This document shows positions 55,634 to 63,492 of a DNA stretch of 64,000 nucleotides, in pieces. This DNA comes from JAGVSR01 sp963778225 (GTDB taxonomy: Bacteria > Pseudomonadota > Alphaproteobacteria > Rhizobiales > Hyphomicrobiaceae): positions 32,335 through 96,334 of the forward strand of contig CAVZTR010000003.1 of assembly GCA_963778225.1 (NCBI GenBank), read 5' to 3'. Each line of letters starts with the position of its first letter. Position 1 is the first letter of the stretch. The notes beneath the pieces were generated by a model. That model ran no database searches, was not told where the DNA came from, and saw only the letters and a program-made list of their open reading frames with translations. A program made the position numbers and the translations under genes.

Positions 55634-56239
55634 CTACCCGATCCGGCGTGCGATCAACAAGAGCGCCGGGAATGCCACCGCCCACACCGCTCCAATGATC
55701 CCGAGACTGAGCCAGACCGGCTCGCCGATCACCAGCGCGCCGAGTTTCGAACCTGCGTAGTAAGACGGCGCCGCCGCGACCGCACCAAACAGCGCCGCCA
55801 GCCCCAGCCGGTCCTTCAGCCACGCCAAGCTGACGTTGGCTAGTGTGGCGAACGCCATCCAGAGGCCGAGCATGAAGAGCGGAGGCGCGCCCGCGATCGA
55901 GGCACCCGCCGGGTACTGCGTCGCACCCGCCCACATGTTGATTGCCTCCACACACAGTCCGAGCGGAATCGCGGCCAGACAAAGCAAAAGCTCTGGCCGT
56001 CGCCTCAACGGCGGCGACACGGCCAGATGGATGCCCACGGCGACCAGCGACGGCAAAACCGCGAGCCCGAACTGGCCCCGCGCTGAAAGCGTAACCACTC
56101 CGAACCAGGCGGCATAGTTGAGGACGATATTCAGCAAGACCACCGTGCACCCCCGCAGGTTGACCCTGAAGGCCACTATAAGCTCTACGTCCACGAACCA
56201 ACGAAAGATCGACCGCCTGCGACAGCGAAGTTGCGGCAT
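55634..56239 (-). CDS. DUF2878-family membrane protein
   Basis: A membrane protein of about 200 residues with five or six helices. The pattern PPLFMLGLWMAFATLANVSL, then AALFGAVAAAPSYYAGSKLG fits DUF2878, a family of unknown function. The start is uncertain: ATG 56239 is used here; the frame is open to 56356, but that would overlap moaD on the other strand. It sits where pgsA lies in many alphaproteobacteria. Confidence 0.65.
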   Translation of the reverse strand: MPQLRCRRRSIFRWFVDVELIVAFRVNLRGCTVVLLNIVLNYAAWFGVVTLSARGQFGLAVLPSLVAVGIHLAVSPPLRRRPELLLCLAAIPLGLCVEAINMWAGATQYPAGASIAGAPPLFMLGLWMAFATLANVSLAWLKDRLGLAALFGAVAAAPSYYAGSKLGALVIGEPVWLSLGIIGAVWAVAFPALLLIARRIG

Positions 56240-56333
56240 GTCGCTGACGCTTGACGCCCCCGGTCCACGAGTGGTCATAAAGGCTGGCCGGAGTTCGGAA
56301 ATCTTTTCGAGCGCCGGATGAGAGCCCGCCGGA

Positions 56334-56603
56334 ATGGCCCATGGACCCGACATCACGTTGCGCTACTTCGCCTGGGTGCGCGAAAAAACCGGACGCGCCG
56401 AGGAACGCGTGACGCTGCCCGCCGGCATTGAAACCGTCGCCGATGTTCTAAGCTGGCTCGGCACGCGCGGCCCCGAATTCGAAGATGCTTTTCGCAAGCC
56501 CGGCATCATTCGCACGGCCATCGATCAGCGCCACGTCAAGCCTGATACTGCAATCGCAGGCGCGCGCGAAATCGCGTTCTTCCCGCCCGTCACGGGAGGC
56601 TGA
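56334..56603 (+). CDS. moaD: Molybdopterin synthase small subunit
   Basis: MoaD is the ubiquitin-like sulfur carrier of molybdopterin synthase. At 89 residues it has the beta-grasp pattern ITLRYFAWVREKTG and the required C-terminal Gly-Gly (FFPPVTGG), where the thiocarboxylate forms. moaE follows after a four-base gap. Confidence 0.93.
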   Translation: MAHGPDITLRYFAWVREKTGRAEERVTLPAGIETVADVLSWLGTRGPEFEDAFRKPGIIRTAIDQRHVKPDTAIAGAREIAFFPPVTGG

Positions 56604-56607
56604 CACA

Positions 56608-57069
56608 GTGACAGTCCGCGTTCAGTCTGATGATTTCGACGTAGCGTCCGAGATCGAAGTTCTGACACAGGGCCGGACTGACATCGGTGCCGTCGTCACG
56701 TTCACGGGTCTCGTGCGCGGGTCGGCCGGCGGCCGCGAGCTCGTATCCATGACGCTCGAGCATTACCCCGGCATGACCGAAGCCGAACTCGAAGCGGTCG
56801 AGGCAGATGCGCACATGCGCTGGCCACTCCAGGCGAGCCTCATCGTCCATCGTATCGGTGAACTGCGCCCTGGCGCCAACATTGTCCTCGTCGTCACGGC
56901 GTCTCCGCACCGGCATGCCGCGTTTCAAGCCGCTGAATTCCTGATGGATTACTTGAAGACCCGAGCGCCCTTCTGGAAGAAAGAAACATTCACTGACGGT
57001 GCCGCCGCGTGGGTTGACGCACGCGAAAGCGACGACGAGGCGCTCCAGCGCTGGCAATCGCAAGAATGA
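56608..57069 (+). CDS. moaE: Molybdopterin synthase large subunit
   Basis: MoaE is the catalytic subunit that inserts sulfur carried by MoaD. I place the start at the GTG 56608 because GGGAGG lies eight bases upstream and moaD ends four bases before. The 153-residue product has GAVVTFTGLVRG, LEHYPGMTEAELE, VHRIGELRPG, ASPHRHAAFQAAEFLMDYLK and the catalytic-lysine region APFWKKETF. Confidence 0.94.
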   Translation: MTVRVQSDDFDVASEIEVLTQGRTDIGAVVTFTGLVRGSAGGRELVSMTLEHYPGMTEAELEAVEADAHMRWPLQASLIVHRIGELRPGANIVLVVTASPHRHAAFQAAEFLMDYLKTRAPFWKKETFTDGAAAWVDARESDDEALQRWQSQE

Positions 57070-57199
57070 TTAAGCCGGGCTTAACCATTACCGATCCATA
57101 ACTTTGCCCGACAGCGTCCCGGAAACCGCCATCATCTCCGGTGATGCTTCAGACTTGCCCGTCTTGTGAACCGTAGTGCGTCGTCGGGGGTCGAAGGGG

Positions 57200-58534
57200 A
57201 TGGTTCTGGACAAAATGAGCACGCGCGTGCGTCGCGCAGGATTTCGGTTTGCCGCCGGGTCAATCGCTGTTGCCCTGGGCGCAGCGTTCGCCATGGCCGC
57301 CGAGCCTGAACGCGTGGCTGTCGCCGATCCCAGCGCCACGGTCCCGGCCGCCGCTGCGATGGCAGCGGAAGCCGGCGTCGAAAAAAAGCCTGCCGTTCCG
57401 GTCCGCACCCGTTTCATGATCGGGCTCGACAAGTCGGCTGCCTACACGGTGACGGCTCTTACCAACCCGAACCGGGTTGTAATCGACGTCCCCATTGTGG
57501 GATTGCGCCTGCCACCCGACCCTGGCCCCAATCCGGTCGGTCTTGTTAGGTCCATTCGCAGCGGCAACGCCGGCGCGGGGCAGACGAAGGTCATCATCGA
57601 AGTCACCGAACCGGTCGTGATCGAAAAGACCAAAATCGAAAAGGCAGCTCACGGCAAAGGCTTCCACCTCGCGGTCGACATTCTTCCGGCCGGTTCCGTC
57701 ATGACGAAAGCCAAAAAGCCTCTCAAGTCGCAGCCGTTCGCGCTCGGCGCAGCGGGCATTCAGCCGCCGTTGCCCATGCCGGCAAAACGGCCGGCCGAGA
57801 CCGCCAAAGCTGCTTACAAACCGATCATCGTTATCGATCCTGGACACGGCGGCTACGATACAGGTGCGGAAAAGCACGGCATCGTCGAAAAGGATGTCGT
57901 TCTCGCGTTCGCCAAGGTCCTGCGCGACAAGATCGAAAAGACCGGCCGTTACCGCGTGCTCATGACCCGCGATACCGACGTCTTCGTTCCCCTCGATGAA
58001 CGCCGCGCCTTTGGTGAAAAGCATCAAGCTGCTTTGTTCATCGCGGTCCATGCCGATTACGCGACGACCGCCGCCCGCGGTGCCACCATCTACTCCCTGC
58101 GCGAGAACGTCGCCAATTCACTCAAACGTTCAGCCAAAGGCGACGTATCCGAACACCTTCTCTCGGACGGCGAACTGTCGGCCGTCGAAAAGGCCAGCGG
58201 CTCCAAAGAGGTGTCCGCGGTTAAGGACATCCTCGCAGATTTCGCCGGCCGCGAAGTCGAAACCACGAAAGAACGCACCAACATCTTCTCGCGCTCGGTC
58301 ATCGAGCATATGGGCGAGACGACGAGCCTGCGCGAAAAGCCAGATCAGCAAGCCGCTTTCCGCGTGTTGAAAACGGCGCAGTTCCCGTCGGTCCTCATTG
58401 AATTGGCCTACGTCACCAACAAAGAAGACGCCAAGCTGCTGAAGTCCGATGCCTGGCGCGGCAAGGTCGCCGACAGCATCACGACCGCTGTCGAAAACTA
58501 CTTCAGCCACCAGATCGCTCGTCTGCCCATGTAA
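57200..58534 (+). CDS. N-acetylmuramoyl-L-alanine amidase (AMIN + Amidase_3)
   Basis: A periplasmic septum-splitting amidase of about 444 residues. A signal peptide is followed by an AMIN targeting domain (RFMIGLDKSAAYTVTALTNP, RVVIDVP) and the zinc-dependent Amidase_3 domain. Zinc and catalytic residues lie in IDPGHGGYDTGA, EKDVVL, FIAVHADY and LIELAYVTN. A helical insert before the last motif (FSRSVIEHMG region) probably blocks the site until an EnvC- or NlpD-like activator binds, as in AmiC. The ATG at 57200 has GAAGGGG directly upstream. In many relatives a PBP1a gene follows; here it does not. Confidence 0.92.
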   Translation: MVLDKMSTRVRRAGFRFAAGSIAVALGAAFAMAAEPERVAVADPSATVPAAAAMAAEAGVEKKPAVPVRTRFMIGLDKSAAYTVTALTNPNRVVIDVPIVGLRLPPDPGPNPVGLVRSIRSGNAGAGQTKVIIEVTEPVVIEKTKIEKAAHGKGFHLAVDILPAGSVMTKAKKPLKSQPFALGAAGIQPPLPMPAKRPAETAKAAYKPIIVIDPGHGGYDTGAEKHGIVEKDVVLAFAKVLRDKIEKTGRYRVLMTRDTDVFVPLDERRAFGEKHQAALFIAVHADYATTAARGATIYSLRENVANSLKRSAKGDVSEHLLSDGELSAVEKASGSKEVSAVKDILADFAGREVETTKERTNIFSRSVIEHMGETTSLREKPDQQAAFRVLKTAQFPSVLIELAYVTNKEDAKLLKSDAWRGKVADSITTAVENYFSHQIARLPM

Positions 58535-59238
58535 CGGCGCAGGCTTTTTTCCGCGCTCCGGCTGCAGCGATGGAAAAGGAAAGGCCGGCCCCAAAGGACC
58601 GGCCTTCAAATTCTGCCGGTGATGCGGATCGCACCCTTCACCGGCCTGCGTCATTCAAGCTCTACTTGGAGGGTGTGCGGGTTTAAGTCGCCAAAGCAGA
58701 TAGATCCATTCGAGATCCAGTAACGAGCGGCGTGGTCGCGACTTCAAAACGACTGCTGGACAGGGACGAAGCGTCTTCATCAGGCACTCCCTCGAGGGTC
58801 GTGGCACCGCGTTGTGGGGCCCATTCGGCTAGCCCCCCTTCACAACAGTCGGACAGCCACGCACGCCGCCGGGGCGACGGGGTAGCCCATCGCGACGAGT
58901 GCTGTCCGGTTTGTCTGCAGGAAGGGACGCGGCGGTCTTGGACGGCTCTGCGGAGAGATTTTGGTGCGGTCCGTTCCGACGCTCCCTCGAGCAGCCCCGT
59001 CCAGGACCGCTCCACGTCGAACCGGCACTTATCGCCAGTATTTTTTGACCGGCACAGAGTATTCAAGGGCATCTGCCTTGCAAGCTCCGACGCACGCACC
59101 TCTCCGGCACACTCCGGGAAACCGGACCGGCCGGAAGCGAGGCTCCCCCGCACATTTGATGCTAAGTGATTCGTGCGAAGGACCGGTGACTCATCTTTTG
59201 GCCGCACGTGCCTCAACTTACGGCAGTTGCAAATGCGC
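58535..59238. other. Unexplained ~700-base region
   Basis: No convincing protein gene: open frames exist on both strands but show Cys/Trp/Arg-rich compositions and no motifs. A hairpin at 58581-58606 (AAGGCCGG stem) may terminate the amidase gene. CTCCCTCGAG occurs twice (58789 and 58981). I looked for RNase P, tmRNA and SRP hallmarks and found none. Confidence 0.6.
58581..58606 (+). terminator. Hairpin after the amidase gene
   Basis: An eight-base perfect stem (AAGGCCGG) with a ten-base loop lies 46 bases after the stop. T-richness is on the minus side (TTTCCTTTTCC), so it may act in either direction. Confidence 0.5.
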
Positions 59239-59267
59239 AGCGGCCTCGCCTGGGAGGCGAGGCCGCT
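59239..59267 (-). terminator. Hairpin downstream of rpoH
   Basis: A perfect 12-base stem (AGCGGCCTCGCC) with a five-base loop, 26 bases after the rpoH stop on the minus strand. The T tract is poor (GCGCATTTGC). Confidence 0.65.
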
Positions 59268-59293
59268 CATAAGGCATCATCAGTTCTGTGCCG

Positions 59294-60178
59294 CTAGGCT
59301 GCCGCGTCCGCGTTTCGCGCCGCACCACGAACCGCCTTCTGCACTTTCTCGAACGCCCGCACTTCAATCTGCCGAATGCGCTCACGGCTCACGCCGAATT
59401 CGGCTGACAGATCTTCAAGCGTCGCGGGATTTTCCGCCAATCGACGAGCCTCGAAAATGCGCCTCTCGCGTTCGTTCAATGTGTCGAGCGCCGTCACCAG
59501 AAATGATTTGCGCCGGCTGGCTTCCTCACTCTCGACCAGACGCTCTTCCTGATCCGGCGTCTCATCGACAAGCCAATCCTGCCATTCGCCGGCCTCCATG
59601 TCGGCGCGCACCGGTGCATTCAGTGATGCATCGCCGCCGAGGCGCCGGTTCATCGAAACGACTTCGTCTTCCGTGACCCCGAGCTTCTTCGAGATCGCCT
59701 TGACGTGTTCCGGCTTCAGATCGCCTTCTTCCAGGGCCTGCAACTGGCTCTTTGCCCGCCGCAGGTTGAAGAACAGCTTCTTCTGAGCGGCCGTGGTGCC
59801 CACCTTTACGAGGCTCCACGAGCGCAGAATGTATTCCTGGATCGAAGCCCGGATCCACCACATCGCATAGGTGGCAAGGCGGAAACCACGGTCCGGATCG
59901 AAACGCTTCACCGCCTGCATCAGACCGACGTTACCCTCGGAGATGACCTCGCCAATCGGCAGACCATATCCGCGATAACCCATGGCAATGCGCGCCACGA
60001 GCCTGAGATGTGACGTAATAAGCTTCTCGGCCGCCTCCTGGTCCGCGTGCTCCTGCCAAGCTTTCGCCAGCATGAATTCCTCGTGCGGCTCAAGCATAGG
60101 GAACTTCCGTATCTCATCGAGATACCTGGAAAGACCCTGCGACCCGCCGGCCAAAACTGGAAGTGACTTTGCGCTCAT
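59294..60178 (-). CDS. rpoH: RNA polymerase sigma-32 (heat-shock sigma factor)
   Basis: A sigma-70-family factor of the RpoH type, 294 residues from the ATG at 60178. Region 2 reads LRLVARIAMGYRGYGLPIGE, then EGNVGLMQAVKRFDPDRGFRLATYAMWWIRASIQEY. The RpoH box QKKLFFNLRR separates it from other sigmas. Region 4 has TLEDLSAEFGVSRERIRQIE. The frame is open to 60271, but known RpoH proteins begin near SLPVLAGG. An inverted repeat in the leader (60237-60261) may affect expression. rluD lies upstream on the same strand, a conserved pairing. Confidence 0.95.
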   Translation of the reverse strand: MSAKSLPVLAGGSQGLSRYLDEIRKFPMLEPHEEFMLAKAWQEHADQEAAEKLITSHLRLVARIAMGYRGYGLPIGEVISEGNVGLMQAVKRFDPDRGFRLATYAMWWIRASIQEYILRSWSLVKVGTTAAQKKLFFNLRRAKSQLQALEEGDLKPEHVKAISKKLGVTEDEVVSMNRRLGGDASLNAPVRADMEAGEWQDWLVDETPDQEERLVESEEASRRKSFLVTALDTLNERERRIFEARRLAENPATLEDLSAEFGVSRERIRQIEVRAFEKVQKAVRGAARNADAAA

Positions 60179-60236
60179 CGGCTTCTTTACGAGGTCGGCC
60201 CTACGACCGAACCCTGCTCCCTTTAACCCACCGTTG

Positions 60237-60261
60237 AAATGGGAAGTCACCCATCCCATTT
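60237..60261 (-). promoter_or_regulatory. Inverted repeat in the rpoH leader
   Basis: AAATGGGA and its complement TCCCATTT (perfect eight bases, nine-base loop) lie 60-80 bases before the rpoH ATG. It could be an RNA hairpin or an operator. Confidence 0.4.
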
Positions 60262-60342
60262 GTATATTCATTACACCGAATTAACCGGCGAGGACGGGTT
60301 GTAGGACCATGCCACAAAAACCCGACGGGTGCATCTTTGTGT

Positions 60343-60367
60343 AATACGCAGGGGAGACCTTTGTTCC
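60343..60367 (-). promoter_or_regulatory. Weak candidate EcfG/RpoE2-type promoter of rpoH
   Basis: On the minus strand GGAAC (60367-60363), 18 bases, then TT (60344-60343) fits the GGAAC-N18-19-TT form described for RpoE2, though the -10 reads GTATT, not GTT. It lies 165 bases before the rpoH start. Confidence 0.25.
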
Positions 60368-60400
60368 GTCGGTTAAATGACCCTTCGGATTAGAAAAAAT

Positions 60401-60670
60401 TCATGCGTCGGGCTCAGGACGCGGGCGGGCTACAGCGTCGAGGTCGATCCGGTCGGCCCACGAGGAACCGTCCACCTGGCGATCAACTCGGTTGGCCCTC
60501 GAAGAATTTGGCCACAACGCGATGACGCACAGGACAAGCAAGCCACCCAGCGACGCCAAGACGCCCGTAGCGCCGGTCAAAACGCCGACGCTCTCATCCG
60601 CGGCTGCAAGAATGACCACCACATAAAACGCCGCCAGAATACGAAACCGCAGACCCACCACGAACTCCAT
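60401..60670 (-). CDS. Small membrane protein with two helices
   Basis: An 89-residue protein from the ATG at 60670. Two hydrophobic helices (ILAAFYVVVILAAA and VLASLGGLLVLCVIALW) are joined by a short polar loop, and the C-terminal 35 residues are charged. The ribosome site is weak. It lies between rluD and rpoH on the same strand. No family recognised. Confidence 0.5.
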   Translation of the reverse strand: MEFVVGLRFRILAAFYVVVILAAADESVGVLTGATGVLASLGGLLVLCVIALWPNSSRANRVDRQVDGSSWADRIDLDAVARPRPEPDA

Positions 60671-60772
60671 CAGCAATATACCAAAGCTGAGGCTATCCAG
60701 CAGGGGTTAAGCTCCGCTTCTATACTCTGCCCTACTCAGTTCTATGCCGAACACCGTGTTAAGCAGGTCTTG

Positions 60773-61906
60773 TCAATTGCGCCGGCTTCTTCCCCGCGCA
60801 GGGACTTTTCGCGCGGTGGCCTGTCTCAGCGAACTGATGAGGCCTTCCAGGTCCTCCGGCAGTTGGGATTGAAAACGCAGCGACTTCCCCGTCACAGGAT
60901 GTTCAAACCCGAGTTCAGCCGCGTGCAGTGCCTGCCGCCCGAGCGTTGCTAACTTGTCCCGCGCCGCCTCCGGCAGCCGGGCGGCCCGCGTCAGGAAACC
61001 TTTGCCATAGACGGGATCTCCCAACAGCGGATGACCGATATGGGCCATGTGGACGCGGATCTGATGCGTGCGCCCCGTCTCCAGAACAAGCCTAACCAGC
61101 GACGCCACTGGCGGGTTCTTGTCCGACGCCGAAACCTCTCGATCCGAGAATGTCTCCAAGACTTCGTAGTGCGTCACCGCATGACGGCCCGCGCCCTCGG
61201 GTACGACTGCGATCTTCACCCGGTTATGCGCCGATCGCGACAGCGCCGCATCGACGACACCTTTGATGCGCGCAGGCACACCCCACACAAGAGCGATGTA
61301 GGCCCTCTCCAGCCGTCCATCCGCGCCATGCGCAGCGAACTGTTCCGACAGCCCCGCATGCGCCGCATCGGTTTTGGCAACCACGAGAAGTCCTGACGTA
61401 TCCTTGTCGAGCCGATGCACGATACCTGGCCGCTTCACCCCACCGATGCCGGAAAGACTGTCACCACAGTGTGCGATCAGCGCATTGACCAGGGTACCGC
61501 TCTCGTGGCCGGCCGCCGGATGCACGACAAGCCCAGCAGGTTTATCAATCACGATGAGGTGGTCGTCTTCAAAGGCGACGCATAGCGGAATTGTCTCGCC
61601 GGTGGGATCGGCCGCAACCGCCGGCGGCACCGTGAGCACCAGGGTCTCGCCCCCGCGCAATTTGAACCCCGGATCGGCGACCACCATGCCGTCTGCCACG
61701 ACCTGCCCGCCTTTGATCAGCGCCTGTAAGCGCGAACGGCTGATCGTCGGCAGTGCGGCGGCAAGAATTCGGTCGAGCCGCTGTCCCTTCGCATCAGCTC
61801 CGGTGACGTGGGAAATCACACCACCCTCGGCCAACGGAGCAGCAGGCGCCGGCACATCGTCCAACTCGTCATCCTGAAGAGGATCGTCGGAAATCATAGG
61901 CGGCAA
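60773..61906 (-). CDS. rluD: Ribosomal large subunit pseudouridine synthase RluD-like
   Basis: Modifies uridines in 23S rRNA helix 69 (RluD) or a related site. An N-terminal S4 RNA-binding domain (QRLDRILAAALPTISRSRLQ) is followed by the synthase domain with catalytic D167 in HRLDKDTSG, and VIDKPAGLVVHPAAGH and RTHQIRVHMAHIGHPLLGDP. Length 377, with an acidic N-terminal tail. RluA-family members other than RluD cannot be excluded, but the S4 domain and length favour it. Confidence 0.92.
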   Translation of the reverse strand: MPPMISDDPLQDDELDDVPAPAAPLAEGGVISHVTGADAKGQRLDRILAAALPTISRSRLQALIKGGQVVADGMVVADPGFKLRGGETLVLTVPPAVAADPTGETIPLCVAFEDDHLIVIDKPAGLVVHPAAGHESGTLVNALIAHCGDSLSGIGGVKRPGIVHRLDKDTSGLLVVAKTDAAHAGLSEQFAAHGADGRLERAYIALVWGVPARIKGVVDAALSRSAHNRVKIAVVPEGAGRHAVTHYEVLETFSDREVSASDKNPPVASLVRLVLETGRTHQIRVHMAHIGHPLLGDPVYGKGFLTRAARLPEAARDKLATLGRQALHAAELGFEHPVTGKSLRFQSQLPEDLEGLISSLRQATARKVPARGRSRRN

Positions 61907-62156
61907 CGGATCACCCGAACTGATAGAGGAAGAAACAGCTGGATGGGGAGCACGAAACGAGCGCGCGATCCAGCACTCAAGCAGGTTCGCGACGCAAATG
62001 CCCCATCAGGTGGCCGTCGAAGCCTGGGCTTGCTTCCATCGACCACCAGCGCCGAGCCGAGTAGTTAGGTTCATCGGGATACCCTCGGGTAGTCGGGCCC
62101 ACATAGGCCTTGATCGCCCGGGGAGGTTCCCGTACACGTCTCGCTCCTGCCCGGAC

Positions 62157-62233
62157 GCCCCGTTCGTCTAGTGGCCCAGGACGCCCGCCTCTCACGTGGG
62201 CAACAGGGGTTCGAAGTTCCCTACGGGGCGCCA
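62157..62233 (+). tRNA. tRNA-Glu (CUC), with an eight-base T loop
   Basis: GCCCCGT (62157) pairs with ACGGGGC (62223-62229), followed by G and an encoded CCA. The anticodon loop CTCTCAC gives CUC. The T arm reads AGGGG, TTCGAAGT, TCCCT: the loop has eight bases instead of seven. Removing one A restores the normal TTCGAGT. Either a surplus base in the assembly or a damaged tRNA copy. Confidence 0.85.
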
Positions 62234-62333
62234 TCCATCCCTTAAGCCATTGATCGCGCTAAACCCCTTGGAAACAAAGGGTTTCGGTAACTCGACTGCT
62301 ACCATTTTCTGCTACCTGCAGAGGTATGGCGAG

Positions 62334-62831
62334 ATGGCCAAATTCCCGTATCTGACCGGCCGAACGGGTCACAAAAACCTCTACTACAAGCGGCCGGTGC
62401 CTCTCGAATTGCGCGCCGATGGAAGGCCCGAACAAATTTGGCGATCGCTCAAGACCTCCGACCGGAAGAAGGCTGAGAAAGCCTATGCCAAGCAGCATGT
62501 CGAGATAGAGCTACTGTTCGATCAGTGGCGCAAGGAGGACGACGCTCCGCGTCATTCACCCGGCACATCTACACCTACACCCGGTGCAGCTGTGTTGCCG
62601 ATCGCACCGCTCACGCCTGGCCTCCTGCGGCGGCTGGCCGATGCCCACTACCTCAGCACCTACGAAACGGACTTCCAGTGGCGCGGCGGCCTCTGGCGTA
62701 AAGTTCATGAGGACGAGGCGGCCTTTTGGCGAGGCGAGATCATCAAGCATCCCGTCAACGACTGGCGACAGGTCAACGGTCAGCCCAGCAGCTACTACGC
62801 ATGTGCATCTCGCCATGCGTCCGCGGTTTAG
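62334..62831 (+). pseudogene. Truncated tyrosine-recombinase (integrase) N-terminus
   Basis: About 165 residues that match the start of a phage-type integrase: MAKFPYLTGRTGHKNLYYKR then VPLELRADGRPEQIWRSLKT (DUF6538-like N-terminal module). The core-binding and catalytic domains, with the R-H-R-Y residues, are missing; an intact enzyme would be near 400 residues. The gene lies 100 bases after the 3' end of tRNA-Glu and reads away from it, the usual place of an element integrated in a tRNA gene. A remnant is most likely. Confidence 0.65.
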
Positions 62832-63060
62832 CTTGCCGGCCATGAAATCACTCGCAGAGTGAGCTAAATGCGCTTTGACGTCAGCTTTGGGTCAAAAGCG
62901 GCTTATGCCATGCATTAGTGAGAGTTCTGCTTCGCCATCGACAGCGGCCGTGGCGAGCACGAGCTCGACTTCGCCTCAGGGCCATTAGCAGACTCAGCAG
63001 CTAGTCCAATGGGCTCAAGAGCCTTCAATCTGGTTTCGCAGGCGAAGTGGCTGCACTTCT

Positions 63061-63426
63061 CTACGTTCTCGTTTTGCGGCCAACCATTGCAGCCATCATC
63101 AAAAGTGCCGTGAGCATCAAATGCAGGCTGACCGCCGGCCAGAGTAAGTCACCGGTCATCCCCTCTGCGAAGCCAAGGTAAGCGAGATAGAGTGTGACCA
63201 AGGCACTGTAGGTCAACATGCCGATGAGCGGCGGACCGGGCCAACAGGCGATCCCAAGTCCAATGAGGGCAATGCCAGCCACTCGTGCAACTGGGACTGC
63301 AATACCACTCAGATCATCCCCGAGCAGCAACCTCCCAACCACTGACGGAAAGAGCACCAGCGCCAATCCGGTTGCGCCCTCGCCGATTGCGGCGAACGTC
63401 AGCGCCTTTTGCATCGCTCTGAACAT
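63061..63426 (-). CDS. Small four-helix membrane protein
   Basis: A 121-residue protein with four hydrophobic helices: FAAIGEGATGLALVLFPSVV, VARVAGIALIGLGIACW, LTYSALVTLYLAYLGF and LHLMLTALLMMAAMVG. No charged catalytic motif. Similar small proteins of unknown function occur widely in alphaproteobacteria. It follows a sulfatase fragment on the same strand after a 66-base gap, so the two may be co-transcribed. Confidence 0.65.
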   Translation of the reverse strand: MFRAMQKALTFAAIGEGATGLALVLFPSVVGRLLLGDDLSGIAVPVARVAGIALIGLGIACWPGPPLIGMLTYSALVTLYLAYLGFAEGMTGDLLWPAVSLHLMLTALLMMAAMVGRKTRT

Positions 63427-63492
63427 CCTTCAAACTCAGGCCAAGCAATCCAGAAAAAGCGGTCGGATGCGGTTACGGCTTCGCATCCGCTG

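Noticed and set aside
59100..59165. Segment resembling a cobalamin riboswitch core (GGGAAACCGG ... CCCCCGCA)
   Set aside because: The defining GCCACTG box is missing, and no plus-strand transport or cobalamin gene follows.
58683..59270. Minus-strand frame of 195 codons in the unexplained region
   Set aside because: Cys/Arg/Ser-rich without motifs, overlaps the rpoH terminator hairpin, and an equally long frame exists on the other strand.
60234..60261. Sigma-32-like promoter on the plus strand (TTGAAA, 15 bases, CCCATTT)
   Set aside because: No plus-strand gene follows for more than 2 kb; the CCCATTT is one arm of the rpoH leader repeat, so the match is probably accidental.
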